A stretch of DNA of 64,000 nt from contig NZ_JSEE01000006.1 of the NCBI RefSeq assembly GCF_001625355.1, forward strand, positions 1 through 64,000, read 5' to 3'. The notes under the pieces were generated by a model that worked only from the letters and a program-made list of their open reading frames with translations, ran no database searches and was not told the origin of the DNA. The stretch's first letter is position 1. Each line of letters begins with the position of its first letter. Shown here piece after piece: positions 9,111 through 17,522 of this stretch. Source of the DNA: Marinomonas sp. TW1. GTDB taxonomy: Bacteria; Pseudomonadota; Gammaproteobacteria; Pseudomonadales; Marinomonadaceae. The position numbers were made by a program, and so were the translations under genes.

Positions 9111-9866
9111 ATGACAGTGGAAACCGTTTTAGATACGAAGGTGATGGGACATCGTGGTGCGGCCTTATTGGCACCGGAGAATACTTTATCATCCATTAAG
9201 GCTGCGGCTGAAGCCGGGGCGACTTGGGTTGAAATTGATGTGTATCTGATCGCTGAGGGTGGTTTGGTTATCTTTCATGATGACACTCTAGAGCGTTGCA
9301 CAAATGGCACAGGTAACACTCGTTTATTGCTGCCAGCAGACGTTTCAAAACTGGATGCGGGTGGGTATTTTTCAGCGGCGTTTATCAATGAAAAAGTGCC
9401 CACTTTATTAGAAGCTTTGGAATGCATTCAATCGTTGGGGTTGGGTCTTAATTTAGAAATCAAACACGCCGAAAAGGATGTGGAGAATATTGTGCCAGCG
9501 GTGATGGCGGTATTGCGCGATCATTGGCAGGACAATAATAAATTGATTATCTCAAGCTTTAATCATCAGGCATTGCAACTGTGCTATGAGATTGCCGATG
9601 GGCGACATTTGGCACAATTGTACGAAGCGATCCCCGAGGATTGGCTGGCACAATTGCAGAGCATTGAAGCCTACAGTTTGAATTGTGACTATAGCTGTTT
9701 AACTCAGGCACAAGCACAAGCCGTGAAAGCGGCAGGCTATAAGTTGCTTTGTTATACACCCAATGACCCTGAGACAGTGACGTCTCATTGGGAGTGGGGG
9801 ATGGATGCGGTGATTACCGATGACCCTACTCAGTTTGCGTTTTTAGTCGAAGATGAAAGGCTTTGA
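9111..9866 (+). CDS. ugpQ: Cytoplasmic glycerophosphodiester phosphodiesterase
   Basis: A 251-residue GDPD-family enzyme that splits glycerophosphodiesters to glycerol-3-phosphate and an alcohol. Catalytic motifs: 'GHRGAALLAPENT' (His-Arg ... Glu-Asn), 'EIDVY' and 'VIFHDDTLERCTNGTG'. 'NLEIKH' and 'ITDDP' follow. No signal peptide, matching UgpQ rather than periplasmic GlpQ. It sits directly after ugpC. The start is ATG 9111 behind 'gtaagtgag'; an in-frame GTG at 9105 is an alternative. Its end overlaps the DeoR gene region. Confidence 0.93.
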   Translation: MTVETVLDTKVMGHRGAALLAPENTLSSIKAAAEAGATWVEIDVYLIAEGGLVIFHDDTLERCTNGTGNTRLLLPADVSKLDAGGYFSAAFINEKVPTLLEALECIQSLGLGLNLEIKHAEKDVENIVPAVMAVLRDHWQDNNKLIISSFNHQALQLCYEIADGRHLAQLYEAIPEDWLAQLQSIEAYSLNCDYSCLTQAQAQAVKAAGYKLLCYTPNDPETVTSHWEWGMDAVITDDPTQFAFLVEDERL

Positions 9867-9867
9867 T

Positions 9868-10626
9868 GTGGCATTAAGTGACCGACAGAATCAAATTTTA
9901 AATTGGGTTCAACAGGAAGACGCTTTGTTAGTGGAGGACATGGTGGCACGCTTTAATGTGTCTTCCCAAACCATTCGTAAAGACATCAATTTATTGGCGG
10001 AGCGCCATTTAGTGCGCCGTACTCACGGTGGTGTGGCGCCACTATCAAGTACCGAGAACTTGCCTTTTGATCATCGTCAGTTATTAAACGGTGAATCAAA
10101 AGCCACGATTGCAGCTCGAGTCGCTGAGATTATTCCTGACGGTGCATCGGTCTTTTTAGGCATAGGGACAACGGTTGAGTATGTGGCGAAAGCCTTGGTT
10201 TCTCATCAGCATCTGCAGGTATTCACCAACAATCTCACTGTGGCCAGTATCTTTGGTAACTACTCTCATATCCGTGTGCGAGTGTTAGCAGGGAAACTGA
10301 GGCATCGTCATTATGACTTGGTCGGTGAGGAAACTTTAACAGGTCTAAGACAATATTATTTTGATTATGGTGTGTTGGGTTGTGGTGGATTAGATGAAGC
10401 ACAGGGCGTGTTGGATTTTGATCCTGAAGAAGCCGCCGTTAGTCGTGTTTTAGTGGATCAGAGTCGGCACAGTTTGCTGGTGGCAGATCAGCATAAATGG
10501 GGGCGAAAGGCCATGGCGAGGGTGCATAATTTTTCGGCGGTCGATCAAATTTTCACCGATAAATTATCTGAAAAGCAACGGCAGCTACTCACCTTGCATG
10601 GCGTTCAAATACAACTTTGTTCATAA
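9868..10626 (+). CDS. DeoR-family transcriptional repressor, GlpR-like
   Basis: A ~252-residue DeoR regulator. The N-terminal helix-turn-helix is 'LSDRQNQILNWVQQ ... FNVSSQTIRKDINLLAERHLVRRTHGG'. The C-terminal effector domain has the phosphate-sugar pocket 'FLGIGTTVEYVAKAL' and 'VADQHKWG'. GTG 9868 has 'gaaagg' 7 bases upstream and is preferred; ATG 9853 overlaps ugpQ by 14 bases. The placement inside the ugp operon suggests local control by glycerol-3-phosphate, possibly acting at the palindrome near 4811-4843 (inference). Confidence 0.88.
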   Translation: MALSDRQNQILNWVQQEDALLVEDMVARFNVSSQTIRKDINLLAERHLVRRTHGGVAPLSSTENLPFDHRQLLNGESKATIAARVAEIIPDGASVFLGIGTTVEYVAKALVSHQHLQVFTNNLTVASIFGNYSHIRVRVLAGKLRHRHYDLVGEETLTGLRQYYFDYGVLGCGGLDEAQGVLDFDPEEAAVSRVLVDQSRHSLLVADQHKWGRKAMARVHNFSAVDQIFTDKLSEKQRQLLTLHGVQIQLCS

Positions 10627-10633
10627 GGTGACT

Positions 10634-11437
10634 ATGTCTATTTATTCTCTTTCTGAATTGGCAATGCAGGATTGTCAGCGTTTACGATTTATTCTAACGG
10701 ACTTTGACGACACCTTAACTTGGCAAGGGCAGTTGCCAGTAGAAACGTTACAATCTTTAGCTGAACTAGCAACTCAAGGCATTAAAGTGATTCCAGTGAC
10801 CGGTGGCTGTGCTGGTTGGTCGGATATGATTGCTAGGGCCTTGCCTGTCGAAGGCGTCATAACGGAAGGCGGTGCGTGCTTCATTGGTCGTGATGAACGA
10901 CAGCATCTGACTTATGATTTTTGGCGAGAAGAGTCCGTAATGCGCGCCGAGCAGCAAGATATTTTAGTACAGGTGGAGCGTGTGCTGAGTCAGTTTCCAG
11001 ATTTAAAGCTTGCGCGCGATCAGGCCTATCGTTTGACGGATGTGGCGATTGATTACGCACAAGATGTGAACCCACCAGCCATTGCTTCCAAGGAGGCTTG
11101 TTTGGAGGCGCTATTAGCGTTAGGACTGAATGCTCGTGCCAGCTCGATTCACATCAACGTTTGTTCCGATGGCTATGACAAGTTTTCGATGGCTCAACGT
11201 GTACTAAGTCAGGTATATCAATTGAGCGAGCAACAGCAGCGTGAGCAGGTGTTGTATGTAGGTGATGCGCCGAATGATGAAAGTATGTTTGCGCGCTTTC
11301 CTCTCAGTGTTGGCGTGGCGAATATAGCGCATCATTTAGCGCAAATGCAGCATCATCCAAAGTTTCAAACTAGCCAACCTGGTGGACTTGGTTTTGCCGA
11401 ACTTGCTCAGGTCGTTTTGGCATCTCGTGCAATTTGA
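10634..11437 (+). CDS. HAD-superfamily (IIB) phosphatase
   Basis: A 267-residue HAD hydrolase. Motif I is 'LTDFDDTLT' (nucleophile and acid Asp), motif II 'VIPVTGG', motif III Lys in 'GYDKFSM', motif IV 'GDAPNDESMF'. The cap between motifs II and III is of the IIB type. Start ATG 10634 has 'aaggtg' just upstream; the reading frame is open further up but would overlap the DeoR gene. As the last gene of the ugp operon it may act on glycerol-phosphate or a related phosphate ester. The substrate is unknown. Confidence 0.85.
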   Translation: MSIYSLSELAMQDCQRLRFILTDFDDTLTWQGQLPVETLQSLAELATQGIKVIPVTGGCAGWSDMIARALPVEGVITEGGACFIGRDERQHLTYDFWREESVMRAEQQDILVQVERVLSQFPDLKLARDQAYRLTDVAIDYAQDVNPPAIASKEACLEALLALGLNARASSIHINVCSDGYDKFSMAQRVLSQVYQLSEQQQREQVLYVGDAPNDESMFARFPLSVGVANIAHHLAQMQHHPKFQTSQPGGLGFAELAQVVLASRAI

Positions 11438-11441
11438 TCGA

Positions 11442-12215
11442 TTATCCATGATCGCAATTTCCGAGATGCTTTGAAATTACTTCGGCGGCTAATTTCACCG
11501 CTTTTTTCATTTCTTCATAAATATCATCATGAGTTCGAAACGCTGGTGCGGTAACACTGATCGCTGCCACGGCTTCGTGACGTGCGTTAAAAATAGGAGC
11601 CGCAGCACACTTGATGCCGATTTCGTGCTCTTCAAGGTCGAGTGAAATACCCGTGTCTTTTATTTGTTGTAAATTGTCTTGCAGCGCTTCTGGTGTGGTG
11701 AGTGTGTGCTCAGTATGGCGGATAAAGGCTTGTTCACTAATGATCTGTTGTTGTATGTGTGTGGGTAAAAACGCCAACATGGCTTTGCCGACACCTGTAC
11801 AATAAACAGGGCCTTTTTTGCCGACAGCGGAATATAACCTAAGGCTTTTAGGGCTTTCTAATTTATCAATGTAGATGACGTCAGCGCCATCAAGAACCGC
11901 CAAGTGAATGGTTTCTTGAGTGCTAGACCATAAATCACGCATTGGTGAGGCGGCCACATCGCGGATATCTAAGTTGGCCCAGGTGCGATGAGCTAAAGCC
12001 AATAATCCATAGCCTGGATAATAGGCTTGTTTATGATCATCAAAGCGTACTAAGCCATGCTCCAGCAAGGTATTAAGTTGTCGATGGGCAGTGGCCTTAG
12101 GTAATTCAGACAGTTCAACCAGTTCGGCAAAGCGTAACGGTACTGGAGAAGTACACACATGATTCAGCATAGTAAGAGCTTTGCTAAGAGAAGAACCAGT
12201 TGGTTTTTTTTCCAT
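11442..12215 (-). CDS. IclR-family transcriptional regulator
   Basis: A 257-residue IclR regulator. The winged helix is 'SLSKALTMLNHVCTS ... LSELPKATAHRQLNTLLEHGLV' in the first ~65 residues. The C-terminal effector domain has 'VGKKGPVYCTGVGKAMLAFLP', 'LEEHEIGIKCAAAPIF' and 'AAISVTAP'. It is convergent with the HAD gene (4-base gap) and divergent from the CofD-like gene, which could be its target. The ligand cannot be read from the sequence. Ribosome-binding site 'aggaaag'. Confidence 0.93.
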   Translation of the reverse strand: MEKKPTGSSLSKALTMLNHVCTSPVPLRFAELVELSELPKATAHRQLNTLLEHGLVRFDDHKQAYYPGYGLLALAHRTWANLDIRDVAASPMRDLWSSTQETIHLAVLDGADVIYIDKLESPKSLRLYSAVGKKGPVYCTGVGKAMLAFLPTHIQQQIISEQAFIRHTEHTLTTPEALQDNLQQIKDTGISLDLEEHEIGIKCAAAPIFNARHEAVAAISVTAPAFRTHDDIYEEMKKAVKLAAEVISKHLGNCDHG

Positions 12216-12346
12216 GATCTTTCCTGTCTGTAAAACATGTTATGGTTAGAATGCGTTTTATCTTAACATTGTCAGTTAAGAGAATATATTTCAAAACGCT
12301 TTTTCGTTTTCGGTAGGGTCAAGAGTCAATAGACGGAGTGGTTAAT

Positions 12347-13531
12347 ATGGCGGATGCTTTACGTATCTGGCGACGCATGGTGATGCCAGATCTTGTTCGT
12401 GTGCATCGTTATCAAAGTTTGCCTGAGCAAGGGCCAAAAGTGTTGTTTTTTAGCGGTGGTTCAGCACTGAATAAAATTAGTCGAGTTTTTAAAGAATATA
12501 CCCATCACTCTATACATTTGGTGACTCCTTTTGATTCCGGTGGCAGTTCAGCGAGGTTGCGAGCGGCGTTTGATATTCCTGCTGTTGGTGATTTGCGAAG
12601 TCGCCTAATGGCGTTAGCGGATGAAACGGTTTTGGGGCAACCAGAAGTGTATGCGTTGTTCACCCATCGTTTAAATCATGCGGATTCCATGAGCGAGCTC
12701 AATGCGCAATTGGATGCCTTGGTGAAAGGCGAGCATGAGCTAATCGTAAATATACCAAATCCAATGAAGGCTTTGATTCAAACCCAATTGGCCGTGACTC
12801 AAGCTGAAATCGATGAACAGTTTGATTTACGCGGAGCAAGCATTGGCAACCTGATTATGGCAGGAGGCTTCTTAAACAATCAGCATCAACTTGATCCCAT
12901 CGTGTTTTTATTTTCTCGTCTTATCAAGGCGCTTGGGGAAGTAAAAACCACTCTGGATGCTGATTTGCATCTGGGCGTTGAGTTGGAAAATGGCGATGTG
13001 GTGTTAGGTCAGCACAATATAACGGGCAAAGAAACGTCGGCGCTTGCCAGTCCGATTAAACGCATGTGGTTGAATAAGGGATTAAAACGACCACAACCAA
13101 CCAACTGTCAGATTGCCGATGATCGGAAAGATGCCATCGAAACGGCGGATTTGATTTGTTACCCACCAGGCAGCTTCTACAGCAGCTTATTGGCTAATTT
13201 AGCGCCACAGGGCGTTGGGCAAGCCATCTGTCAAAACCCGAATCCAAAGGTTTACGTTCCGAATTTAGGAGTGGACCCGGAGCAGTTAGGCTTGCCACTT
13301 ACGGAGCGAGTTGAGCGTCTCATCGCAGCGATCATAAAAGATGTGCCAGAACATGCAAACTATTCTGCATTGGATTACGTATTACTTGATGATCGCTACG
13401 ATTATGGCGAATTGAATTATGATAAACTCGCTCGACTCAATGTGGCCGTGATTAAAACGCCTCTAATCACTCACAAACCTGAAAAATACGATGAGAGGCT
13501 GGTGACTAAGGCCTTGTTGTCGCTCGTATAA
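12347..13531 (+). CDS. CofD/YvcK-fold nucleotide-dependent transferase-like protein
   Basis: A 394-residue member of the CofD/YvcK family. Motifs are 'FFSGGSALNKISR' (~35-46) and 'VTPFDSGGSSARLR' (~59-72), the counterparts of the family's GGT and DDGGSSGRLR loops, plus 'RGASIGNLIMAGG' and 'LICYPPGSFYSSLL'. CofD moves 2-phospho-L-lactate in F420 synthesis and YvcK acts in cell-wall/carbon control. No F420 genes are seen here, so neither role can be assigned. Start ATG 12347 has 'cggag' 8 bases upstream; the earlier GTG at 12338 overlaps that site. Confidence 0.8.
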   Translation: MADALRIWRRMVMPDLVRVHRYQSLPEQGPKVLFFSGGSALNKISRVFKEYTHHSIHLVTPFDSGGSSARLRAAFDIPAVGDLRSRLMALADETVLGQPEVYALFTHRLNHADSMSELNAQLDALVKGEHELIVNIPNPMKALIQTQLAVTQAEIDEQFDLRGASIGNLIMAGGFLNNQHQLDPIVFLFSRLIKALGEVKTTLDADLHLGVELENGDVVLGQHNITGKETSALASPIKRMWLNKGLKRPQPTNCQIADDRKDAIETADLICYPPGSFYSSLLANLAPQGVGQAICQNPNPKVYVPNLGVDPEQLGLPLTERVERLIAAIIKDVPEHANYSALDYVLLDDRYDYGELNYDKLARLNVAVIKTPLITHKPEKYDERLVTKALLSLV

Positions 13532-13709
13532 AAGCGACTTTTAAGAACTTGTGCTACTTTTTAGTGAGAAGCTAATGAGTATTAGCAAAGAATAAAATAC
13601 AGCTTGATTGGGATGGGATAAAAAAAATTACGAGACGTAACACTTTTGTGTTTTTCCAAACATCATCTTAGCTGCCATAGTAGAGATACTAGATAACAAG
13701 AGAACGGTC

Positions 13710-14723
13710 ATGAGTACAAAGGTACTAATATGTGATGATTCAAAAATTGCAAGGAAGCAGCTGGCAAAGGCTTTGCCAAATGACTGGAAGGTCGAAATTG
13801 AATTTGCTGAGAATGGTCAGGACGCGTTGGAGCAAATAGCTGCCAATGGGTTTGATGTCTTATTCTTAGATCTGAATATGCCGGTAAAAGACGGCTATGA
13901 AACTCTGGAAGCGCTTCAAGGCGTCGCTAGCGCACCTGTTGTGATTGTGGTGTCAGGTGACGTCCAACCTAAAGCCATTGAGCGAGTGAAGGCCATGGGT
14001 GCCGCTGCGTTCCATAAAAAGCCCGCTACCGCAGAAGACATACGAACATTATTGTTGGAGCTAGAGTTATTCTCGCCAAATGCTCAAGCGAGTGAGACGC
14101 CGAATGAGGTGGTGACCGCGGCGGAAAGCTTCACCCTGCAAGAGACATTACAAGAGGTCTCTAATATTGCCATGGGACGTGCCGCTAGCGTGCTAGCAGA
14201 AATGCTCAATGTGTTTATCAAGTTGCCCGTACCTAGAGTTAGCATTCTGGAGGTGGGTGAACTGCAAATGGCACTAGAATACAGTGTGAAAGAGGACAGT
14301 TGTTCCGCCGTATCACAAGGCTTTGTGGGCTCTGGCATTGCGTTTGAAGCTTTGTTGATTTTTAACGACTCCAGTTTTCCTGACATGGCCACCCTGCTGG
14401 GAATGACGGATGCGATTTCTCGTGAACATGAAACCGAACTTTTAATGGATGTATCTTCCGTACTCGTTGGCCCTTTTATGGACGCCGTCGGTAAGCAATT
14501 GAACATTGATTTTAGCCATGGCCATCCAACCTTGCTTGGTCAACATGTCAGAATTGCGGATTTAATTAATGTGAAAAAAGCGTCGTGGAAGCGTACCTTA
14601 GCGGTCGAGATTGTTTATGAAGTGGAGAACTACCAGATCAATTGTGATTTGATGTTATTGTTCACAGAAGATTCTGTACCGACATTAGAGCACTTGTTGT
14701 CATTTCTGGCGGAGGACGAATGA
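13710..14723 (+). CDS. Response regulator with C-terminal CheC-like phosphatase domain
   Basis: A 337-residue protein. Residues 1-120 form a CheY-type receiver (phospho-acceptor Asp54 in 'LFLDLNMPVKDGYET', with 'VVSGD' and 'FHKKP'). Residues ~145-330 form a CheC/CheX/FliY-like domain. The first CheC active-site pattern E-x2-N-x22-P is intact (E149, N152, P175 in 'QEVSNIAMGRAAS ... KLPVP'). The symmetric second site is degraded ('MDVSSVLVG'). CheC proteins dephosphorylate CheY-P, so this may be a self-contained signal terminator. It overlaps the PAS gene by 4 bases (ATGA). Confidence 0.88.
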   Translation: MSTKVLICDDSKIARKQLAKALPNDWKVEIEFAENGQDALEQIAANGFDVLFLDLNMPVKDGYETLEALQGVASAPVVIVVSGDVQPKAIERVKAMGAAAFHKKPATAEDIRTLLLELELFSPNAQASETPNEVVTAAESFTLQETLQEVSNIAMGRAASVLAEMLNVFIKLPVPRVSILEVGELQMALEYSVKEDSCSAVSQGFVGSGIAFEALLIFNDSSFPDMATLLGMTDAISREHETELLMDVSSVLVGPFMDAVGKQLNIDFSHGHPTLLGQHVRIADLINVKKASWKRTLAVEIVYEVENYQINCDLMLLFTEDSVPTLEHLLSFLAEDE

Positions 14724-15190
14724 GTATGCAGTCTGACGGCTTAGCCGATTTTCATTGGATGTTTGATCTATTGCACCACATTGACGTGGGGCTGGTGGTA
14801 CTGGATCGACAATACAAAATACAGTTGTGGAATAGCTTTATGGAGAATCACAGTGGTGTGAGTTCTTCTATTGCTAAGCAACAATCTTTATTTACAGTGT
14901 TTTCTGACCTTGAACAAAGTTGGTTACAGCAAAAGCTGGATAATGTGTTTGGTTTGAAAACACCGATTTACATTTCTTGGGAACAGCGACCTCACTTGTT
15001 CAAATTTAAATGTTATCGACCACTGACTAGTATTGCTGATTATATGTACCAAAATATCGCAATACGTCCTATCTCTGGCCCTAATGGTGCGATTAATCAA
15101 GTCTGTTTAGTGGTTTATGACGTCACGGATGTGGCGACTAACAAGATGGCCTTTGAGGCGATTCAACAAGGTGGCACAACCAAAGCCTAA
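14720..15190 (+). CDS. Single-PAS-domain signalling protein
   Basis: A 156-residue soluble protein made of one PAS domain: 'LLHHIDVGLVVLDRQYKIQLWNSFME' at the start and 'CLVVYDVTDVATNKMAFEAI' at the end. There is no attached kinase, cyclase or phosphodiesterase. It overlaps the receiver-CheC gene by 4 bases with an in-gene ribosome-binding site 'ggagg', so the two products are made together and probably interact. A terminator follows. Confidence 0.82.
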   Translation: MSMQSDGLADFHWMFDLLHHIDVGLVVLDRQYKIQLWNSFMENHSGVSSSIAKQQSLFTVFSDLEQSWLQQKLDNVFGLKTPIYISWEQRPHLFKFKCYRPLTSIADYMYQNIAIRPISGPNGAINQVCLVVYDVTDVATNKMAFEAIQQGGTTKA

Positions 15191-15199
15191 TAAAAGCCT

Positions 15200-15235
15200 A
15201 ATAAAAGCCACCTTAAGGTGGCTTTTATTTTTAAG
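15200..15235 (+). terminator. Intrinsic terminator after PAS gene
   Basis: Perfect stem aataaaagccacctt / aaggtggcttttatt followed by T-rich sequence. It could also serve the opposite-strand rimK remnant. Confidence 0.85.
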
Positions 15236-15263
15236 CACAGGTAATAAACCGAATCTTGGGGTG

Positions 15264-15461
15264 TTAGGATTCTTTCTTTTGCAGCCGTTGCTTCTCGATC
15301 GCCATGATCATTCGGCTAGCAATGTCTTCATTGGTGGCGGTTTCTATGCCCTGTAAACCTTGGGACGAGTTCACTTCTAATAATAATGGGCCTTTATTGG
15401 AACGAATAATATCCACTCCTGCCACACGTAAGTCCATGGCTTTTGCAGCCTTGATGGCCAT
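15264..15461 (-). pseudogene. rimK: rimK remnant (C-terminal part of ATP-grasp glutamate ligase)
   Basis: The 65 codons read as the C-terminus of RimK: '[20 protein letters not shown]', then '[17 protein letters not shown]', then a charged tail. RimK (~300 residues) adds glutamates to ribosomal protein S6. Only the last fifth is present, and the codon directly before the apparent ATG is TAG. The ATP-grasp core and most metal ligands are missing, so it cannot be active. Upstream sequence to the mutarotase gene shows no continuation. Confidence 0.85.
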
Positions 15462-15627
15462 CTATTTTTCCCGTGCTTTATAGCTTAAAAGGCATTTTAG
15501 GTTAAGCGTTATTTCATTCCTTTTGGCATAATTTTCATGTTCGAATTTTCGCTATAAACACAAACTATTGTAATCGTCATTTGTGGGGTTACTATGTGCG
15601 TATAAGAAATAGCAACTGGGGTGATAA

Positions 15628-16548
15628 ATGAATGGCCAACTAATGAAAGAGTTGGAAGAGCTGGGAGGGGAAATACGCCCTGCAAGCTTAAAAAAATGTG
15701 ATGAAATCATCATAGATCAACCAGGCTTTAGCGCCGTTATTGCTCTATGGGGCGGGCACTTGGTGAGCTTTACGCCATCTGGTCAGCCTGATCTCTTGTT
15801 TCAATCGGAAAATAAAGGCGGTGAAGGCCGTTTTGGCCGTCGACATTTTGGTGTGCCAGTGTGTTGGCCTTGGTTCGGTGCCAATGAAGAGCAGGAAGAT
15901 TTTCCTGCGCACGGATTAGCGCGTTATTTCCGTTGGGAATTTATTGAAGCAGGGCGCTTTAAAAACGGCGATGTGAAAATTGTCATTCGTCTTGCTTCGG
16001 AAGACCATCCATTGATTGAAGAAATGTGGCCTTATGCTTTTGAGTTGCGTCAGGTATTTCGTTTCTCTAGCAAAGGTTTTCGCATTAACTTTACCGCGGC
16101 AAATCTATCCGATCAGCCCATGCCGGTAAGTGAGGCCTTGCATACTTATTTCCATGTGGCGGATAACAAAACAGCGCAAGTACATGGTTTAGATCAAGTT
16201 ACCTATATTGATAAGTTTGATGAGGGGCGTGAATATCAGCAGCAAGGTGTCGTGACGCCTTGTAATCATATGGATCGAGTGTATGTGTCGTCACCAGAAG
16301 AGTGTGAGATACATGATCCAGATTTGCAGCGCCGCTTGATTATTCAAACGGAAGGCAGTGGCAGTACGGTTTTGTGGAACCCAGGCGGTAAATTGGCAAA
16401 GAAACGAGCTGATATGGACAAAGAGGACTATCGTCGCTTTGTTTGTGTTGAAGCGGGTAATGCTTTGTCAGATGCTTATGTGATTGCACCAGGCGACATT
16501 CATCAATTGAAGCTAAAGGTAAAACACAAGCCACTAATGGAAGACTAG
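15628..16548 (+). CDS. D-hexose-6-phosphate mutarotase (YeaD-like)
   Basis: A 306-residue aldose-1-epimerase fold protein of the YeaD group, which interconverts the anomers of glucose-6-phosphate. Visible motifs are 'RRHFGVPVCWPWFG', 'FPAHGLARYFRWEF' and the catalytic His/Glu neighbourhoods 'SEALHTYFHV' and 'VCVEAGNA'. Length fits the family. Cytosolic, no signal peptide. It is convergent with crc and they share a two-way terminator. Confidence 0.9.
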   Translation: MNGQLMKELEELGGEIRPASLKKCDEIIIDQPGFSAVIALWGGHLVSFTPSGQPDLLFQSENKGGEGRFGRRHFGVPVCWPWFGANEEQEDFPAHGLARYFRWEFIEAGRFKNGDVKIVIRLASEDHPLIEEMWPYAFELRQVFRFSSKGFRINFTAANLSDQPMPVSEALHTYFHVADNKTAQVHGLDQVTYIDKFDEGREYQQQGVVTPCNHMDRVYVSSPEECEIHDPDLQRRLIIQTEGSGSTVLWNPGGKLAKKRADMDKEDYRRFVCVEAGNALSDAYVIAPGDIHQLKLKVKHKPLMED

Positions 16549-16571
16549 ATTGTCTGTTGGCTGTCGCCATT

Positions 16572-16613
16572 AAAAAAACCGCTGGATGCCAAATGCATGC
16601 AGCGGTTTTTTTG
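16572..16613. terminator. Two-way terminator between mutarotase gene and crc
   Basis: Stem aaaaaaccgctg / cagcggtttttt with A-run before and T-run after, so it can work on both strands for the two convergent genes. Confidence 0.85.
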
Positions 16614-16628
16614 TGGTCGCTTAAACGC

Positions 16629-17405
16629 TTAGTCTAAGTTGTATTCCATAATCAGTGGCGCGTGGTCAGAAAAACGCTGACCTTTGTAGATGGTGCCGCC
16701 TTGAATTAAGTTTTTCAGACCGGGTGTGGCGATTTGATAATCCAAACGACCACCTTCGTCCAGTTTCCAAGCGCGTTCGTAGTCTGGCCACCAAGTGTAT
16801 TGCTTGTCTTGCTTGTTTACCTGGCGGAACGCGTCGATGTATTCCAGCTCGTTAAAGATTTCATTAATCCATTTGCGTTCTTCTGGTAAAAAACCAGAGT
16901 TACGCTGATTAACAAACCAACTGCTGACGTCAATCGGAGAGCGAGCCACATTCGCTGTGCCGCAAAAAATAAATTCGCGACGCTTACGACGGGTTTTAAT
17001 CAAATGATTCTTAAAACCTTCCATAAAGCGATATTTATGCTCCTGTAAGGCTTCTTCGTGATTCGATCCGTGTGGTGTTAAAAAAGCACCAATACTAACC
17101 TTGTCAAAATCCGCCTGAATGAAACGACCTTCAAAGTCACATTCAGGGAAGCCCATGCCAGTCATAATTGCTTTTGGCATACTCTTACAGTAGATGGCAA
17201 CCCCTGCTTGATCAGGGTTTTCCATCGAATCAAAGAAATAGGTGTTGTATTCAGGTGGAAAGAAAACGCTGTCATTTAAGCTACGTTCATCGACCTGTAT
17301 GTCTTGTAGACACACAACATCCGGGTTCTGACGAACCATCCATTCAAAAAAGCCGCGATCGGCTGCTTGTTTTATACCGTTTACATTAAGGCTGATGACC
17401 TTCAT
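16629..17405 (-). CDS. crc: Catabolite repression control protein Crc
   Basis: A 258-residue protein with the exonuclease III fold but Crc features. In Pseudomonas, Crc acts with Hfq to repress translation of catabolic mRNAs and lacks nuclease activity. Here the ExoIII catalytic positions are altered as in Crc: the Glu motif reads 'CLQDIQV' and the GDxN motif reads 'CGTANVA' (Asp to Thr). Crc-like segments include 'ADFDKVSI', 'RRKRREFIFCG', 'YTWWPDYE' and 'SDHAPLIMEY'. It is divergent from pyrE, the neighbour of crc in Pseudomonas. An automatic 'exonuclease III' label would be misleading. Confidence 0.88.
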   Translation of the reverse strand: MKVISLNVNGIKQAADRGFFEWMVRQNPDVVCLQDIQVDERSLNDSVFFPPEYNTYFFDSMENPDQAGVAIYCKSMPKAIMTGMGFPECDFEGRFIQADFDKVSIGAFLTPHGSNHEEALQEHKYRFMEGFKNHLIKTRRKRREFIFCGTANVARSPIDVSSWFVNQRNSGFLPEERKWINEIFNELEYIDAFRQVNKQDKQYTWWPDYERAWKLDEGGRLDYQIATPGLKNLIQGGTIYKGQRFSDHAPLIMEYNLD

Positions 17406-17522
17406 TTCTGGTCCCTACAATTCCTAGCCGTGTGTTATATTAGCGCCTATCCTAAGTTAGCATGGCTTTTTATACCATCTTGGTGACGCTGTGTTGTGAA
17501 TTTTTATCTTTCTGGAGCCGGT

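Noticed and set aside
14084..14506. 140-codon antisense ORF inside the receiver-CheC gene
   Set aside because: Ser/Thr-rich mirror of the sense coding pattern; the sense gene has clear domains.
16629..17405. Calling this gene exonuclease III (xthA)
   Set aside because: Catalytic Asp and Glu positions are changed and the pyrE neighbourhood fits crc.
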